A DNA stretch of 53,510 nt from the NCBI GenBank assembly GCA_013003075.1, contig JABDLJ010000041.1:1-53510 (forward strand), in the 5' to 3' direction. How positions within the stretch are numbered: position 1 is the first letter of the stretch; the number at the start of each line of letters is the position of its first letter. The position numbers were made by a program, and so were the translations under genes. Below, piece after piece: positions 1-8,250 of this stretch. The notes under the pieces were generated by a model. The model was not told the DNA's origin and searched no databases. It worked only from the letters and a program-made list of their open reading frames with translations. The DNA is from Paracoccaceae bacterium (GTDB lineage Bacteria > Pseudomonadota > Alphaproteobacteria > Rhodobacterales > Rhodobacteraceae).

Positions 1-61
1 GGGTAATGCTCGTCGAAAACAAAGCCAAGTGCTTTATTTACATAGCTTTATGAGAGAAGAG

Positions 62-138
62 TGGCGCGCTGGGGAGGATTCGAACCCCCGACCCCTTGAT
101 TCGTAGTCAAGTACTCTATCCAACTGAGCTACCAGCGC
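62..138 (-). tRNA. tRNA-Arg (anticodon ACG)
   Basis: The reverse strand folds as a full cloverleaf. A 7-bp acceptor stem GCGCTGG/CCAGCGC is followed by T8-A9, a D arm with TAGCTCAGTTGG, the anticodon stem CTTGA/TCAAG around the loop CTACGAA (anticodon ACG), and a T arm containing GGTTCGAATCC. The discriminator is G and the CCA end is encoded. ACG-Arg tRNA normally has A34 edited to inosine and reads CGU/CGC/CGA. It lies 50 bases beyond the 3' end of the sensor kinase gene, on the same strand. Confidence 0.95.
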
Positions 139-187
139 GCGGTGAGCCGGGATTTAGCGATCCAGCACCGCCATTGCAAGGGGCGAT

Positions 188-1591
188 TTACTCCGCCGCC
201 TCGCTAAGTCCGGCGATCGATTTGGGCAGGCGGATGGTGAACTGCGTTCCGTGCTCGGTGCTGGAGGTCAGTTCCAGTTGACCGCCGTGACCGCGCACCA
301 GCTCTGCCGAAATCACCAGGCCCAAGCCCGCACCGCCCTTGCGGACGCCGCCCTGGAACGCCGAGAACAGGTTCTCGCGCGCCTTTGGCGGCAGCCCGGG
401 CCCGTTGTCGGTGACCGTGACTCTCCATTCCAGGTCGTCCTCTTCGGCGGCGACGCAAATACGGCCATCGCGCCCGCCGGCCGCAATCGCCTGCCGCGCG
501 TTGCGCACAAGGTTGGATATCACACGGTAGAGCTGTTCGGGATCGGCGCGCAGCATGAGGCCAGGTGCGATCTCGTGGTGGAACGTGATGCGATCGCCGC
601 CATTTGCCAGCCGCTCGCTGTCAAAGACATCATCGACGATGGGCGTAAGCTGGACCCGGTCTAGCGACGGCGGCGGCTCTTCAGCCTTGCCGAACGCCAG
701 CGTGGTTTCACACAGGTTCACAGCGCGGCTGATCGACCCCAGAAGCTTGGGCACCATGCGCTGGACCGCGGGATCTGCGCTGCTGTCGATCCGGTCGGCG
801 AAAAGCTGCGCGGCGGTCAGCGAGTTGCGCAGATCATGGCTGACCTTGGCCACGGCGCTGCCCAGTTGCGCAAGGCGCTCTTTCTGGCGCAGCGCTGTCG
901 TCAGGTCGGTCTGAAGCGATTGCAGCGCGGTCTCGGCCTCGTGCAGCTCAACGACGCTAGAGCTGGGCTTTATGATCCTTCGCGCATCCTCCGGGGCCTT
1001 GGCATAGCTCTGCATCGCGCCGACAACGCCGCGGATCGGTTTGACAAGAAGGCGCCGGACCGCAAGGAAAAGCAAAGCTGCCGTGAAGACAGAGATCACC
1101 GCCGAAAGTGCGAGGATGCGCGCCCCATAGTCCAGCATCGCCACGCGCAACGGTTCGGTCGGCAGGGTGATCTCGATCAGCCGGCCGGCCTGCTGCACGG
1201 GGTTTCCGATCACGCGCACCACGCGAGGCTGGGGATCCAAAAGCCGCATTATCGCGTCGTGGATCAGCTCTGGCGCGCCAGCGCCGCGCAGATCGAAGGT
1301 CTGGTCGATCTGCTGCGGTATCGGCGAGGACAGCATCAGCTGGCGGATCTCGTCGCGCAACAGCACGACGTTGTAGACCCCCGCATTCTTCAAAAGTTCT
1401 TCCTCGATGGTCGCGTCGATCATGTCGTCGGCCAGAAGAGCCAGCGACGCGATCTGCGCCCGCTGCAGCCGGTCCATCAGATAGTCTTCACGGAACCGCG
1501 CGATGGAGGGCACGAAAATCAACACCTCGGCCAGCATGACGAAAATAATCGTCAGGATCAGGAACCGGCCGGAAAGTGTGTTCAGGAACAT
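188..1591 (-). CDS. Membrane sensor histidine kinase (two-component)
   Basis: A 467-residue protein with two membrane helices (about residues 9-29 and 159-179) enclosing a periplasmic sensor region of about 130 residues, then a HAMP-like linker. The H-box has the likely phospho-acceptor His near residue 252 in KVSHDLRNS. The HATPase_c domain shows the N-box NLVRNARQA, G1 box DNGPGLP and G2 box GGAGLGL. The ligand cannot be guessed. No response regulator gene is present in the visible sequence, so the partner lies outside the window or elsewhere. It starts 22 bases after the FAD oxidoreductase gene and probably shares a transcript with it and the TVP38-like gene. Confidence 0.9.
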   Translation of the reverse strand: MFLNTLSGRFLILTIIFVMLAEVLIFVPSIARFREDYLMDRLQRAQIASLALLADDMIDATIEEELLKNAGVYNVVLLRDEIRQLMLSSPIPQQIDQTFDLRGAGAPELIHDAIMRLLDPQPRVVRVIGNPVQQAGRLIEITLPTEPLRVAMLDYGARILALSAVISVFTAALLFLAVRRLLVKPIRGVVGAMQSYAKAPEDARRIIKPSSSVVELHEAETALQSLQTDLTTALRQKERLAQLGSAVAKVSHDLRNSLTAAQLFADRIDSSADPAVQRMVPKLLGSISRAVNLCETTLAFGKAEEPPPSLDRVQLTPIVDDVFDSERLANGGDRITFHHEIAPGLMLRADPEQLYRVISNLVRNARQAIAAGGRDGRICVAAEEDDLEWRVTVTDNGPGLPPKARENLFSAFQGGVRKGGAGLGLVISAELVRGHGGQLELTSSTEHGTQFTIRLPKSIAGLSEAAE

Positions 1592-1613
1592 GCCGCTCTC
1601 ATGCGCTACTCGG

Positions 1614-3032
1614 TCACGGGATCCAGCGTTGTACGAAGCGGACCACCGCCTTTACCTTAGGATTATCAAAGAGCCGCGGCGAGAAATAGGCCCCTGCTGC
1701 ACGCTTGTTGATTTCACCGAGTGTCGGATATGGCGCGACCATGTTGGCCACAGCGCTCATTTTCATCTTGTTGGCGATGGCCATGGCCCAGATGCCGATC
1801 AATTCGCCCGCCTGTGCGCCGACGATCGAGGCGCCTACGGGTTTGCCTTTGACCACCATCACCTTGATGAGCCCGGTAGTCTTGCCTTCGGCTATTGCGC
1901 GGTCGTTTTCGTTGTAGTGAAAGCGTACGACCTCCAGTTTGATACCATGTTCCTTCTTTGCCTGTGCCTCGGTCATGCCGACCTGGGCAAGCTCGGGGTC
2001 GGTATAGGTCGCCCAGGGGATATGGTCGGTGCGCTGCTTGGCCGGAAGCCCGAAGAGAGCCGAGCGGATCACGATCCCGGCGTGATAGCCGGCCAGATGC
2101 GTGAACTGCAGCCCGCCCGCTGCATCGCCTACGGCATAGACACGCCTGTTCGAAACCGATTTGAGATCCGCGCCCACCTTGACCGCGCGATCATGCGCCA
2201 CGCCCGCCTTGTCGAGGTCAAGCTTGTCGATGTTCACCTTGCGCCCGACCGCCATCAACACGTGGCTGCCGCTGAAGACCCGGCCGTCCTTGGTCTCGAT
2301 CTCGATGGCATCGCCAGTCTTGCGGATGCTCGAGGCCATTGCATCCTCTTCGATCGCGATGCCCTCTGCCCGCAACTTGTCCAGCACGATGGCCGCAAGC
2401 TCGGGATCGTCCTTGTTCATCGCCTTGTCGCCCTCGATGACCGTGACTTTCGAGCCAAGACGGATATGGGCCTGCGCCATTTCCATGCCGATCGGGCCGC
2501 CGCCGACGATCAGCAGGTGTTCGGGCCGTTCGCGCAGATCGAAGATGTCTTCGTTGGTATAGACCTTCACATCCTCGATGCCCGGGATCGGCGGCACAAA
2601 CGGGCCGGACCCGGTCGCGATCACGAAACGCCGCGCCTCGATGACCGTGTCGCCAGCTTGCACCTCGGTCTGCGAGATGAACCGGCCATATTCGCGAATG
2701 ACGTTGACGCCAAAGCCTTCGAACCGTTCCTGGCTGTCTACAGGCGCGATGGTCTCGATCACGCTATGGACGTGGTCCTTCGCGCCGGCATAGCTCACCT
2801 GGGGCATCACGGGCGACACGCCAAAGCTCGCGCCGCTCTGCATCGCGTGGGCATGCTTGGCCGCGGCGATCAGCGCCTTGGAGGGCACACAGCCGTAGTT
2901 CAGGCAGTCGCCGCCCATCTTGTGGCCTTCCAGAAGCACCACGCTTGCGCCCATTTGCGCCGCGCCCGCTGCAACAGAAAGCCCGCCCGAGCCTGCACCG
3001 ATGATGCAGATATCTGTCTTGATCCGGTTCAT
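1614..3032 (-). CDS. FAD-dependent pyridine nucleotide-disulfide oxidoreductase (MerA/Lpd-like)
   Basis: A 472-residue class I flavoprotein disulfide reductase. The N-terminal Rossmann motif GAGSGG (residues 12-17) binds FAD. The redox-active disulfide is in CLNYGCVPSK (Cys43, Cys48). A second Rossmann motif GGGPIGMEMA binds NAD(P)H, and the FAD motif AVGDAAGG follows. In the C-terminal dimerisation domain the His-Pro of dihydrolipoyl dehydrogenase is replaced by Tyr-Pro (APYPTLGE), as in MerA-like members, so lipoamide is probably not the substrate. No N-terminal heavy-metal domain is present. Pairing with a TVP38-like membrane protein immediately upstream (3-base gap) is common for this family; the substrate is unknown. 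Confidence 0.88.
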   Translation of the reverse strand: MNRIKTDICIIGAGSGGLSVAAGAAQMGASVVLLEGHKMGGDCLNYGCVPSKALIAAAKHAHAMQSGASFGVSPVMPQVSYAGAKDHVHSVIETIAPVDSQERFEGFGVNVIREYGRFISQTEVQAGDTVIEARRFVIATGSGPFVPPIPGIEDVKVYTNEDIFDLRERPEHLLIVGGGPIGMEMAQAHIRLGSKVTVIEGDKAMNKDDPELAAIVLDKLRAEGIAIEEDAMASSIRKTGDAIEIETKDGRVFSGSHVLMAVGRKVNIDKLDLDKAGVAHDRAVKVGADLKSVSNRRVYAVGDAAGGLQFTHLAGYHAGIVIRSALFGLPAKQRTDHIPWATYTDPELAQVGMTEAQAKKEHGIKLEVVRFHYNENDRAIAEGKTTGLIKVMVVKGKPVGASIVGAQAGELIGIWAMAIANKMKMSAVANMVAPYPTLGEINKRAAGAYFSPRLFDNPKVKAVVRFVQRWIP

Positions 3033-3035
3033 GTC

Positions 3036-3782
3036 TTAAAGGCCTTTCTTGCCGCGCAGGGCCTTGAGAACGATGGGAAGGGCGGCAAGCGCGCACAGCC
3101 CGAGGATTGGCAGCAGGATCTGCGGCTCGAAGATGATGCCAAGATTGGGGGTCTCGCCGCGGGCGAAGACCTCGCCCAGCCCGGCGCCGACCGAGGTGTA
3201 GACCACTGCGCCGGGTATGATGCCAAGAAATGTCGAGACGACGAACCGGAAAAGCGGGACACCCACAAGAGCGGGCACCAGGTTGGCCACGAAGAACGGC
3301 ACCGCCGGCACCAGCCGGATCAGGAACAGCATCGACCACTGGTTCTCGTCGATCCCCTCCTTGATGCGGCGCACCGCGCCGTCCGAGGCGTCCATGCGCG
3401 CGGCCAGTCTTTCGCCCAAGCCCCAGCGCGCGGCCAAAAAGATGATCGTAGCGCCGATCGTCGCGCCGGTGATGTTGAAAAGTGCCCCCGGGAAGGTCGC
3501 AAAGAGAAACCCGCCCGTCAGCGTGGCGATGGTCGCGCCGGGCAGCGAGAAGGCCACGATCACGATATAGGCCGCGACAAAGACGATCACCGTCGAGACG
3601 TAATTGGCATCACGGAACGCGATCAGCGCCTCGCGATTGTCCGCCAGTGCCTGGAAGCTGAGATAGTCGCGCAAGGTAAACGCCCCGATCGCTGCGACGC
3701 AGAGGATAACGATCAGCGGCAGTCGCCTCAGCCAGGGCGACTTGTCGCCCGCGTCCGGAGAAGGTGTTGTCATATCGGCCAT
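3036..3782 (-). CDS. TVP38/TMEM64 family (SNARE-associated/VTT domain) membrane protein
   Basis: A 248-residue integral membrane protein. A first helix (about 20-37) is followed by hydrophobic stretches typical of the VTT/DedA-like fold, including the glycine-rich re-entrant segment SLPGATIATLTGG, the conserved LIRLVPAVPFF region, and a C-terminal helix near LPILGLCALAALP. Family members are thought to act in lipid scrambling or small-molecule transport across the inner membrane, but the role here is unproven. It is the first gene of a likely three-gene minus-strand unit with the FAD oxidoreductase and sensor kinase, and is divergent from rpmH across a 294-base gap. Confidence 0.85.
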   Translation of the reverse strand: MADMTTPSPDAGDKSPWLRRLPLIVILCVAAIGAFTLRDYLSFQALADNREALIAFRDANYVSTVIVFVAAYIVIVAFSLPGATIATLTGGFLFATFPGALFNITGATIGATIIFLAARWGLGERLAARMDASDGAVRRIKEGIDENQWSMLFLIRLVPAVPFFVANLVPALVGVPLFRFVVSTFLGIIPGAVVYTSVGAGLGEVFARGETPNLGIIFEPQILLPILGLCALAALPIVLKALRGKKGL

Positions 3783-3977
3783 ACTATCTGTCCCGTGGGT
3801 GAATTACTCGGATGCGTACCGCAAAACATGAGACTGTCGCCAGAAAGCCCAAGCGGCGTTCACGCCGCCTTGATGTCGGGTGACCGGTTTCGTGAGAAGC
3901 CGGCGCAAAACGGGGCCGGATGTAACATACCGGGGTGTTTTTCGGCCTGATTGTTGCAATTGGCGGGCCGGGCCGCG

Positions 3978-4006
3978 TTGACTTGCCCCTGTGATGCCCC
4001 TAAAGA
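3978..4006 (+). promoter_or_regulatory. Predicted sigma70-type promoter for rpmH-rnpA-yidD
   Basis: TTGACT (3978-3983), a 17-base spacer and TAAAGA (4001-4006) lie about 70 bases upstream of the rpmH start on the same strand. The rest of the 3783-4076 intergenic stretch shows only a GC-rich hairpin near 3851-3870. No clear promoter for the divergent TVP38-like gene was seen. Confidence 0.55.
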
Positions 4007-4076
4007 GCGGGCTTCGAGATCACATGTGGCGCCCGAATCCTGCAAAGGCTGCGCCAAGACCGACGGAGACCGCGCG

Positions 4077-4211
4077 ATGAAACGCACATTTCAACCTTCA
4101 AACCTGGTGCGTAAGCGGCGCCACGGGTTTCGTGCGCGCATGGCCACCAAGGCCGGCCGCAAAATCCTGAACGCCCGCCGCGCCAAGGGTCGCAAGCACC
4201 TCAGCGCATAA
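4077..4211 (+). CDS. rpmH: 50S ribosomal protein L34
   Basis: A 44-residue, very basic protein beginning [21 protein letters not shown] and ending in the usual [22 protein letters not shown] tail. Length and sequence match bacterial L34, a small structural protein of the large subunit. The ATG at 4077 was chosen over an upstream in-frame extension because the L34 N-terminus begins exactly there. It leads the classic rpmH-rnpA-yidD group and is preceded by a good promoter. Confidence 0.97.
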   Translation: MKRTFQPSNLVRKRRHGFRARMATKAGRKILNARRAKGRKHLSA

Positions 4212-4235
4212 GCCGCTGCCGAAGGGCAAGACGTC

Positions 4236-4658
4236 ATGACACCGCCGGACGCATCCAAGGCAGCCCCCAAACGCGGAGCCGCCGGGATCGCGCCGGCGGT
4301 GTCATCGCGTCTGGAGGTTCTCAAGAAGCGCCGCGACTTCCTGCGCGCCTCGCGGGCGCGGCGGCAGGCGACAGGCAACTTCGTCCTGCAAGCGCGCAAG
4401 CGGGATCCGGGCGAAGCGCCGCATGACGTGATCCGCATCGGCTATACCTGCTCGAAGAAAGTCGGCGGCGCCGTGCAGCGCAATCGCGCCAAGCGGCGGC
4501 TGCGCACGGCGGCCGGCTTCGTTCTGCCAGCGCATGGCAGGCAAGGCTGGGATTACGTCCTGATCGGGCGAGCGAACGCCACAACAGACGCCCCGATGAC
4601 AGAGATACAGACCGACCTGCGCCGCGCCCTCAGGCGCATCCACGAGCCCGGCTCATGA
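4236..4658 (+). CDS. rnpA: Ribonuclease P protein component
   Basis: A 140-residue basic protein that assists the RNase P RNA in 5' maturation of tRNAs. The conserved RNR signature appears as [17 protein letters not shown] in the middle, preceded by [12 protein letters not shown], the N-terminal motif contacting precursor tRNA. An Ala/Pro-rich N-terminal extension of about 25 residues precedes the core, as in several alphaproteobacteria. It follows rpmH by 24 bases and overlaps yidD by 4 bases (ATGA), indicating translational coupling. Confidence 0.95.
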   Translation: MTPPDASKAAPKRGAAGIAPAVSSRLEVLKKRRDFLRASRARRQATGNFVLQARKRDPGEAPHDVIRIGYTCSKKVGGAVQRNRAKRRLRTAAGFVLPAHGRQGWDYVLIGRANATTDAPMTEIQTDLRRALRRIHEPGS

Positions 4659-4879
4659 GCCCGCTGGCCTGGGTCCTGTCGCTCCCGGTACGCGCCTACC
4701 GGCTGCTTCTTTCCCCGTGGATCGGCCGCTCGTGCCGCTTTGATCCAACCTGTTCGGCCTACGCGCTGGAAGCCTTGCGCAAGCATGGCGGGATCAGGGG
4801 AAGCTGGCTTGCGGCAAAGCGCATTGCGCGCTGCCATCCCTGGGGAGGGATGGGCGTGGACGACGTGCCCGACAAGTAA
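4655..4879 (+). CDS. yidD: Membrane protein insertion efficiency factor YidD
   Basis: A 74-residue protein with the family hallmarks: an amphipathic N-terminus followed by [42 protein letters not shown] and [14 protein letters not shown]. The three conserved Cys lie in CRF-PTCS and RCHPW. YidD is a peripheral inner-membrane protein assisting YidC-dependent insertion. yidC itself lies 3.4 kb downstream here, separated by ttcA and an EAL gene, whereas in many bacteria it directly follows. Confidence 0.93.
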   Translation: MSPLAWVLSLPVRAYRLLLSPWIGRSCRFDPTCSAYALEALRKHGGIRGSWLAAKRIARCHPWGGMGVDDVPDK

Positions 4880-4983
4880 GCGCCGCGCCACGCATACCGA
4901 CTTGCCGTCAAAGCGCCGCCCCAAGCTTCCAAGTGTTTCAAATATCGCCGCCGGAGGCTCCGCGACCTGCCACTTGCGGCATC

Positions 4984-5508
4984 CTAGCCAAGCTTCTCGA
5001 ACGATATGATTACTTCGCCGATATCGACGCCGAACCGCTTTATGTACGCCCGGTTCAAAAGCCGGTCCTCCGACATCAGCCACATCCAGTCATCGAATGT
5101 TACTCGCAGCGTGCCGTCCGGGACTGGCAGATCGATCTCGTAGCGCCAGTTGAACGCATCGCCGCTTTCAGTGCCACTCGCTGTTCCGATCACACCGGGC
5201 GCAGTGCCGGTCCAAGTGTCGGCCCCGGTTTTCTGCAAGCTCCAGATACGCTGCTCGGTCGATCCGTCCTCGTAGACGAAATCTTCCACCAGTGTCAGTG
5301 CCTCGCCATCCCAGGTGCCATCGATCTTCACCTCGAAGCGGCGCCGGACAGTGCCGAAGACATCCTGGAACTGCCCATAGGCGACAAGCTGGCCATCGAA
5401 GAACTCTTCCAGGTTCAACTGGCGGTCGCTCAGTATTTCGTCCTCAAGCGCCGGTTTGCCGGTGCAGGCGGCAAGAAGCGCGATGGCTGCAATCGCGAGG
5501 TATCGCAT
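4984..5508 (-). CDS. DUF3833-type lipoprotein
   Basis: A 174-residue protein with a short signal peptide and lipobox (AIALLAAC, Cys at about residue 15), so probably a lipoprotein anchored to a membrane facing the periplasm. The body, with [17 protein letters not shown] and repeated Trp/aromatic beta-strand segments ([20 protein letters not shown]), fits the lipocalin-like DUF3833 family of unknown function. The ATG at 5508 was chosen because it directly precedes the signal peptide; a longer frame runs upstream into ttcA and is not credible. It is divergent from ttcA. Confidence 0.8.
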   Translation of the reverse strand: MRYLAIAAIALLAACTGKPALEDEILSDRQLNLEEFFDGQLVAYGQFQDVFGTVRRRFEVKIDGTWDGEALTLVEDFVYEDGSTEQRIWSLQKTGADTWTGTAPGVIGTASGTESGDAFNWRYEIDLPVPDGTLRVTFDDWMWLMSEDRLLNRAYIKRFGVDIGEVIISFEKLG

Positions 5509-5628
5509 CGGGGATCTCCTGTGCTTTGCTCTTCTACGCGCGGCGCGCTCGCCCGGATGACTTATCGTGCAGTCTTTGCAGCGCCGCCGACACCTGATAC
5601 GTCCGTGCCAAAATCGAAAGGCCTCGTG

Positions 5629-6465
5629 ATGCTTGACGACAGCGATGAGATCCACCCGCTTTTTGCCGGCGCGCCATCCACGACCGAATTCAAGAAACTG
5701 CGCAAACGGATCATCCGGCAGACGCGCGAGGCGATCGACGCTTACGGGATGATAGAGCCCGGCGCGCGCTGGCTTGTGTGCCTGTCGGGTGGCAAGGACA
5801 GCTACACGCTTCTTGCCGCGCTTTATGAGCTGAAATGGCGTGGGCTTCTGCCGGTCGAAATCCTGGCATGCAACCTCGATCAGGGCCAACCGGGCTTTCC
5901 CGCGACGGTCCTGCCGGAGTTCTTGCAGGGCATGGGCGTGCCGCACCGCATCGAATACCAGGACACATATTCCATCGTGACGGGCAAGGTGCCTGAGGGC
6001 CGCACCTTCTGCGCCTTGTGCTCGCGGCTAAGGCGCGGCAATCTCTACCGGATCGCGCGCGAAGAGCGTTGCTCGGCCGTAGTGCTCGGCCATCATCGCG
6101 ACGATATCCTTGAGACTTTCTTCATGAACCTTTTTCACGGTGGCCGGCTGGCCACCATGCCGCCGAAACTGGTCAACGAGGAAGGCGATCTCTTCGTCTA
6201 TCGCCCGCTCGCCCACGTGGCCGAGGCCGATTGCGCCACGTTCGCGCAGAAGATGGGCTATCCGATCATCCCGTGCGATCTGTGCGGCAGCCAGGACGGA
6301 TTGCAGCGCCAGCAGGTCAAGGCGATCCTGGATAGCTGGGAAAAGACCCATCCGGGCCGCAGGCAAGTGCTCTTTCGCGCGCTGACCAACGCCCGCCCTT
6401 CGCATCTGCTCGACCCCAAGCTCTTCGATTTCGCCGCCCTTTCGCTTCGGGCCGGTCCCGAATAG
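5629..6465 (+). CDS. ttcA: tRNA 2-thiocytidine(32) synthetase TtcA
   Basis: A 278-residue PP-loop ATPase. The PP-loop is [12 protein letters not shown] near residue 50; the catalytic/Fe-S cysteines are in the [10 protein letters not shown] motif and in a later CDLCGSQ motif. TtcA thiolates cytidine 32 of some tRNAs using ATP and an Fe-S cluster. The ATG at 5629 is preferred because the conserved DEIHPLF N-terminus begins just after it; an upstream in-frame ATG near 5558 would add about 24 residues. Divergent from the lipoprotein gene. Confidence 0.93.
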   Translation: MLDDSDEIHPLFAGAPSTTEFKKLRKRIIRQTREAIDAYGMIEPGARWLVCLSGGKDSYTLLAALYELKWRGLLPVEILACNLDQGQPGFPATVLPEFLQGMGVPHRIEYQDTYSIVTGKVPEGRTFCALCSRLRRGNLYRIAREERCSAVVLGHHRDDILETFFMNLFHGGRLATMPPKLVNEEGDLFVYRPLAHVAEADCATFAQKMGYPIIPCDLCGSQDGLQRQQVKAILDSWEKTHPGRRQVLFRALTNARPSHLLDPKLFDFAALSLRAGPE

Positions 6466-6585
6466 GCGCAATTTTCCTCAAGTCCTCCGCGCAAATAACA
6501 CCCGTGTTAACCCGCCCCTGAGGGCAACGACCTAGTGTCGGGCGGCGTCCGCGTCGGCGGGCGACTGGGCGAGGACGAATTGTAC

Positions 6586-8172
6586 ATGCAAAACCTGTCA
6601 CAGCGGCTTGGTCGGCTCTACCTGCGGCTTCACTCAACTGTTCTGTCTGGGCCGCAAATCGTGGCGTTCTTGCCGGCCATTACCCTGGCCGCCTACTGGA
6701 TCGGGGGCGAGCGTGCCCTGATCGCCGCCGCGTTGACGGTTCCGGCGACGATGGCGGCCGCTGGCGCCCTGAGCGTGTCAGACCCTGCCGGCCAAAGGGA
6801 AGAAGACGCCCTGACCGGGCTTCCGCTTGCTCAGAACATCGCTGGCAAGGTCGATGCGATAACCCATACCCGCGACGGCGGCGAGATGACCAGCGCCGCC
6901 CTGGCGATTTCGATCGACGATCTGGATGAACTTGTGAAGCGGTTCGGGAATTCCGGCCGCGATCAGATCGTCAAGGCCGCAGCAGACCGCCTGCGCGATT
7001 TCGTGCGCGGCGACGACATGCTGTCGGTGCTCGAACCCGGACGATTTGCCCACTTTCTGGTAACCGGACAGCGCCGCGAACTTGAAGTGCTGCTGCAATT
7101 GGCGGCGCGTATTCAAGGCGCCTTCGATGAGGCGTTCAGTATCAACGCCGCGCGGGTCTACGTGTCGGTCTCGGTCGGCTTTTGCCAGCCGAATCGATGC
7201 CCCGGACCCAGCGCATCCGATCTTCTGGATGCGGCCGATGCCGCTCTGAACGAAGCGATGGTGCACGGAACCAGCGTCGTGCGCGCGTTCAGTGCGGATA
7301 TGCCGAACCGGCGCAAGTTCGCCGGCGCGCTGATCGATGAGCTGTCCGATGCGCTGTCAAGCAACGCCATAACGCCATGGTTTCAGCCTCAAATCTCTGC
7401 GGATTTCGGCGAGGTCACCGGTGTCGAGGCGCTGGCGCGCTGGGATCACCCCGAGCGCGGCGTGCTTTTGCCGCAGGATTTTCTGCCTATCATCGAAGAG
7501 GTCGGCCTGTCGGAACTTCTCGACGAGTTGATGCTGCGCCGCGCCCTCATTTCGATGCGCAGCTGGAATGACACCACCAAGCTTGTGCCCCGCGTCGCCG
7601 TCAACTTCTCGGTGGACACGCTGCGCAACGCCAAATTGCTCGACAAGGTGATGTGGGAGCTTGACCGGTTCGATCTTCCGGCCACGGACCTGACGATCGA
7701 GGTCAGCGAGGCGGTTTTGGAGAGAAAGCATGACGATATCGTCGCCCGCAACCTGTCGCGGCTCCGCGCGCTTGGCACGGCCGTCGATCTCGATGGCTTT
7801 GGCACCGGCAACGCCGGCTTGGCCGCGATCCAGCGCTTTGGCATTTCCCGCGTCAAGATCCCGCGACCCATCATTGCCCGCATCGACAGCGATCACAGCC
7901 AGAAAAAACTGGTCTCGGGCATCCTGACCATGGCCGAACAGCTGGAGATCGACACCCTGGCCGCCGGCGTTGAAACCCGCGATGAACGCGTGCAGCTCTC
8001 GCAGCTTGGCTGCGGCCATCTTCAGGGCACTGCAATCTGCGGCCCGATCGCCTCTGACGAGGTTGCGCAATGGCTGACCGCGCACCAAGCCGAGCTTGCC
8101 CGAAGCATGCCCCGGATCTCGGCCGGCAATGACGGCAAGCAGATCGGAAATCTGCCGCGGGATCGGCGCTGA
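6586..8172 (+). CDS. Degenerate GGDEF plus EAL domain protein (probable c-di-GMP phosphodiesterase)
   Basis: About 528 residues. A hydrophobic N-terminal stretch (two membrane segments) is followed by a GGDEF-like domain whose catalytic motif reads EPGRF, so cyclase activity is unlikely. The C-terminal EAL domain keeps EALARWDHP, the metal-binding Asn in NFSVDTL, the Glu in IEVSEAVLE, and the Glu in AAGVETRDE. The canonical DDFG loop reads DLDGFGTG, slightly altered. The likely role is membrane-bound hydrolysis or sensing of c-di-GMP. The ATG at 6586 has GAGGA about 10 bases upstream; a GTG at 6535 would extend it by 17 residues. Confidence 0.85.
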   Translation: MQNLSQRLGRLYLRLHSTVLSGPQIVAFLPAITLAAYWIGGERALIAAALTVPATMAAAGALSVSDPAGQREEDALTGLPLAQNIAGKVDAITHTRDGGEMTSAALAISIDDLDELVKRFGNSGRDQIVKAAADRLRDFVRGDDMLSVLEPGRFAHFLVTGQRRELEVLLQLAARIQGAFDEAFSINAARVYVSVSVGFCQPNRCPGPSASDLLDAADAALNEAMVHGTSVVRAFSADMPNRRKFAGALIDELSDALSSNAITPWFQPQISADFGEVTGVEALARWDHPERGVLLPQDFLPIIEEVGLSELLDELMLRRALISMRSWNDTTKLVPRVAVNFSVDTLRNAKLLDKVMWELDRFDLPATDLTIEVSEAVLERKHDDIVARNLSRLRALGTAVDLDGFGTGNAGLAAIQRFGISRVKIPRPIIARIDSDHSQKKLVSGILTMAEQLEIDTLAAGVETRDERVQLSQLGCGHLQGTAICGPIASDEVAQWLTAHQAELARSMPRISAGNDGKQIGNLPRDRR

Positions 8173-8250
8173 TCGGGGAAATCGGCTTGACCTTTGGGGC
8201 GTCGGACTGTTGAACCACTCTGACCCTTAAAGGACTGGTGGTATCCCTCA

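Noticed and set aside
1503..3950. Plus-strand 815-codon open frame opposite the FAD oxidoreductase and TVP38-like genes
   Set aside because: His/Arg/Asp-rich composition typical of an antisense frame in GC-rich DNA; the minus-strand genes have clear motifs.
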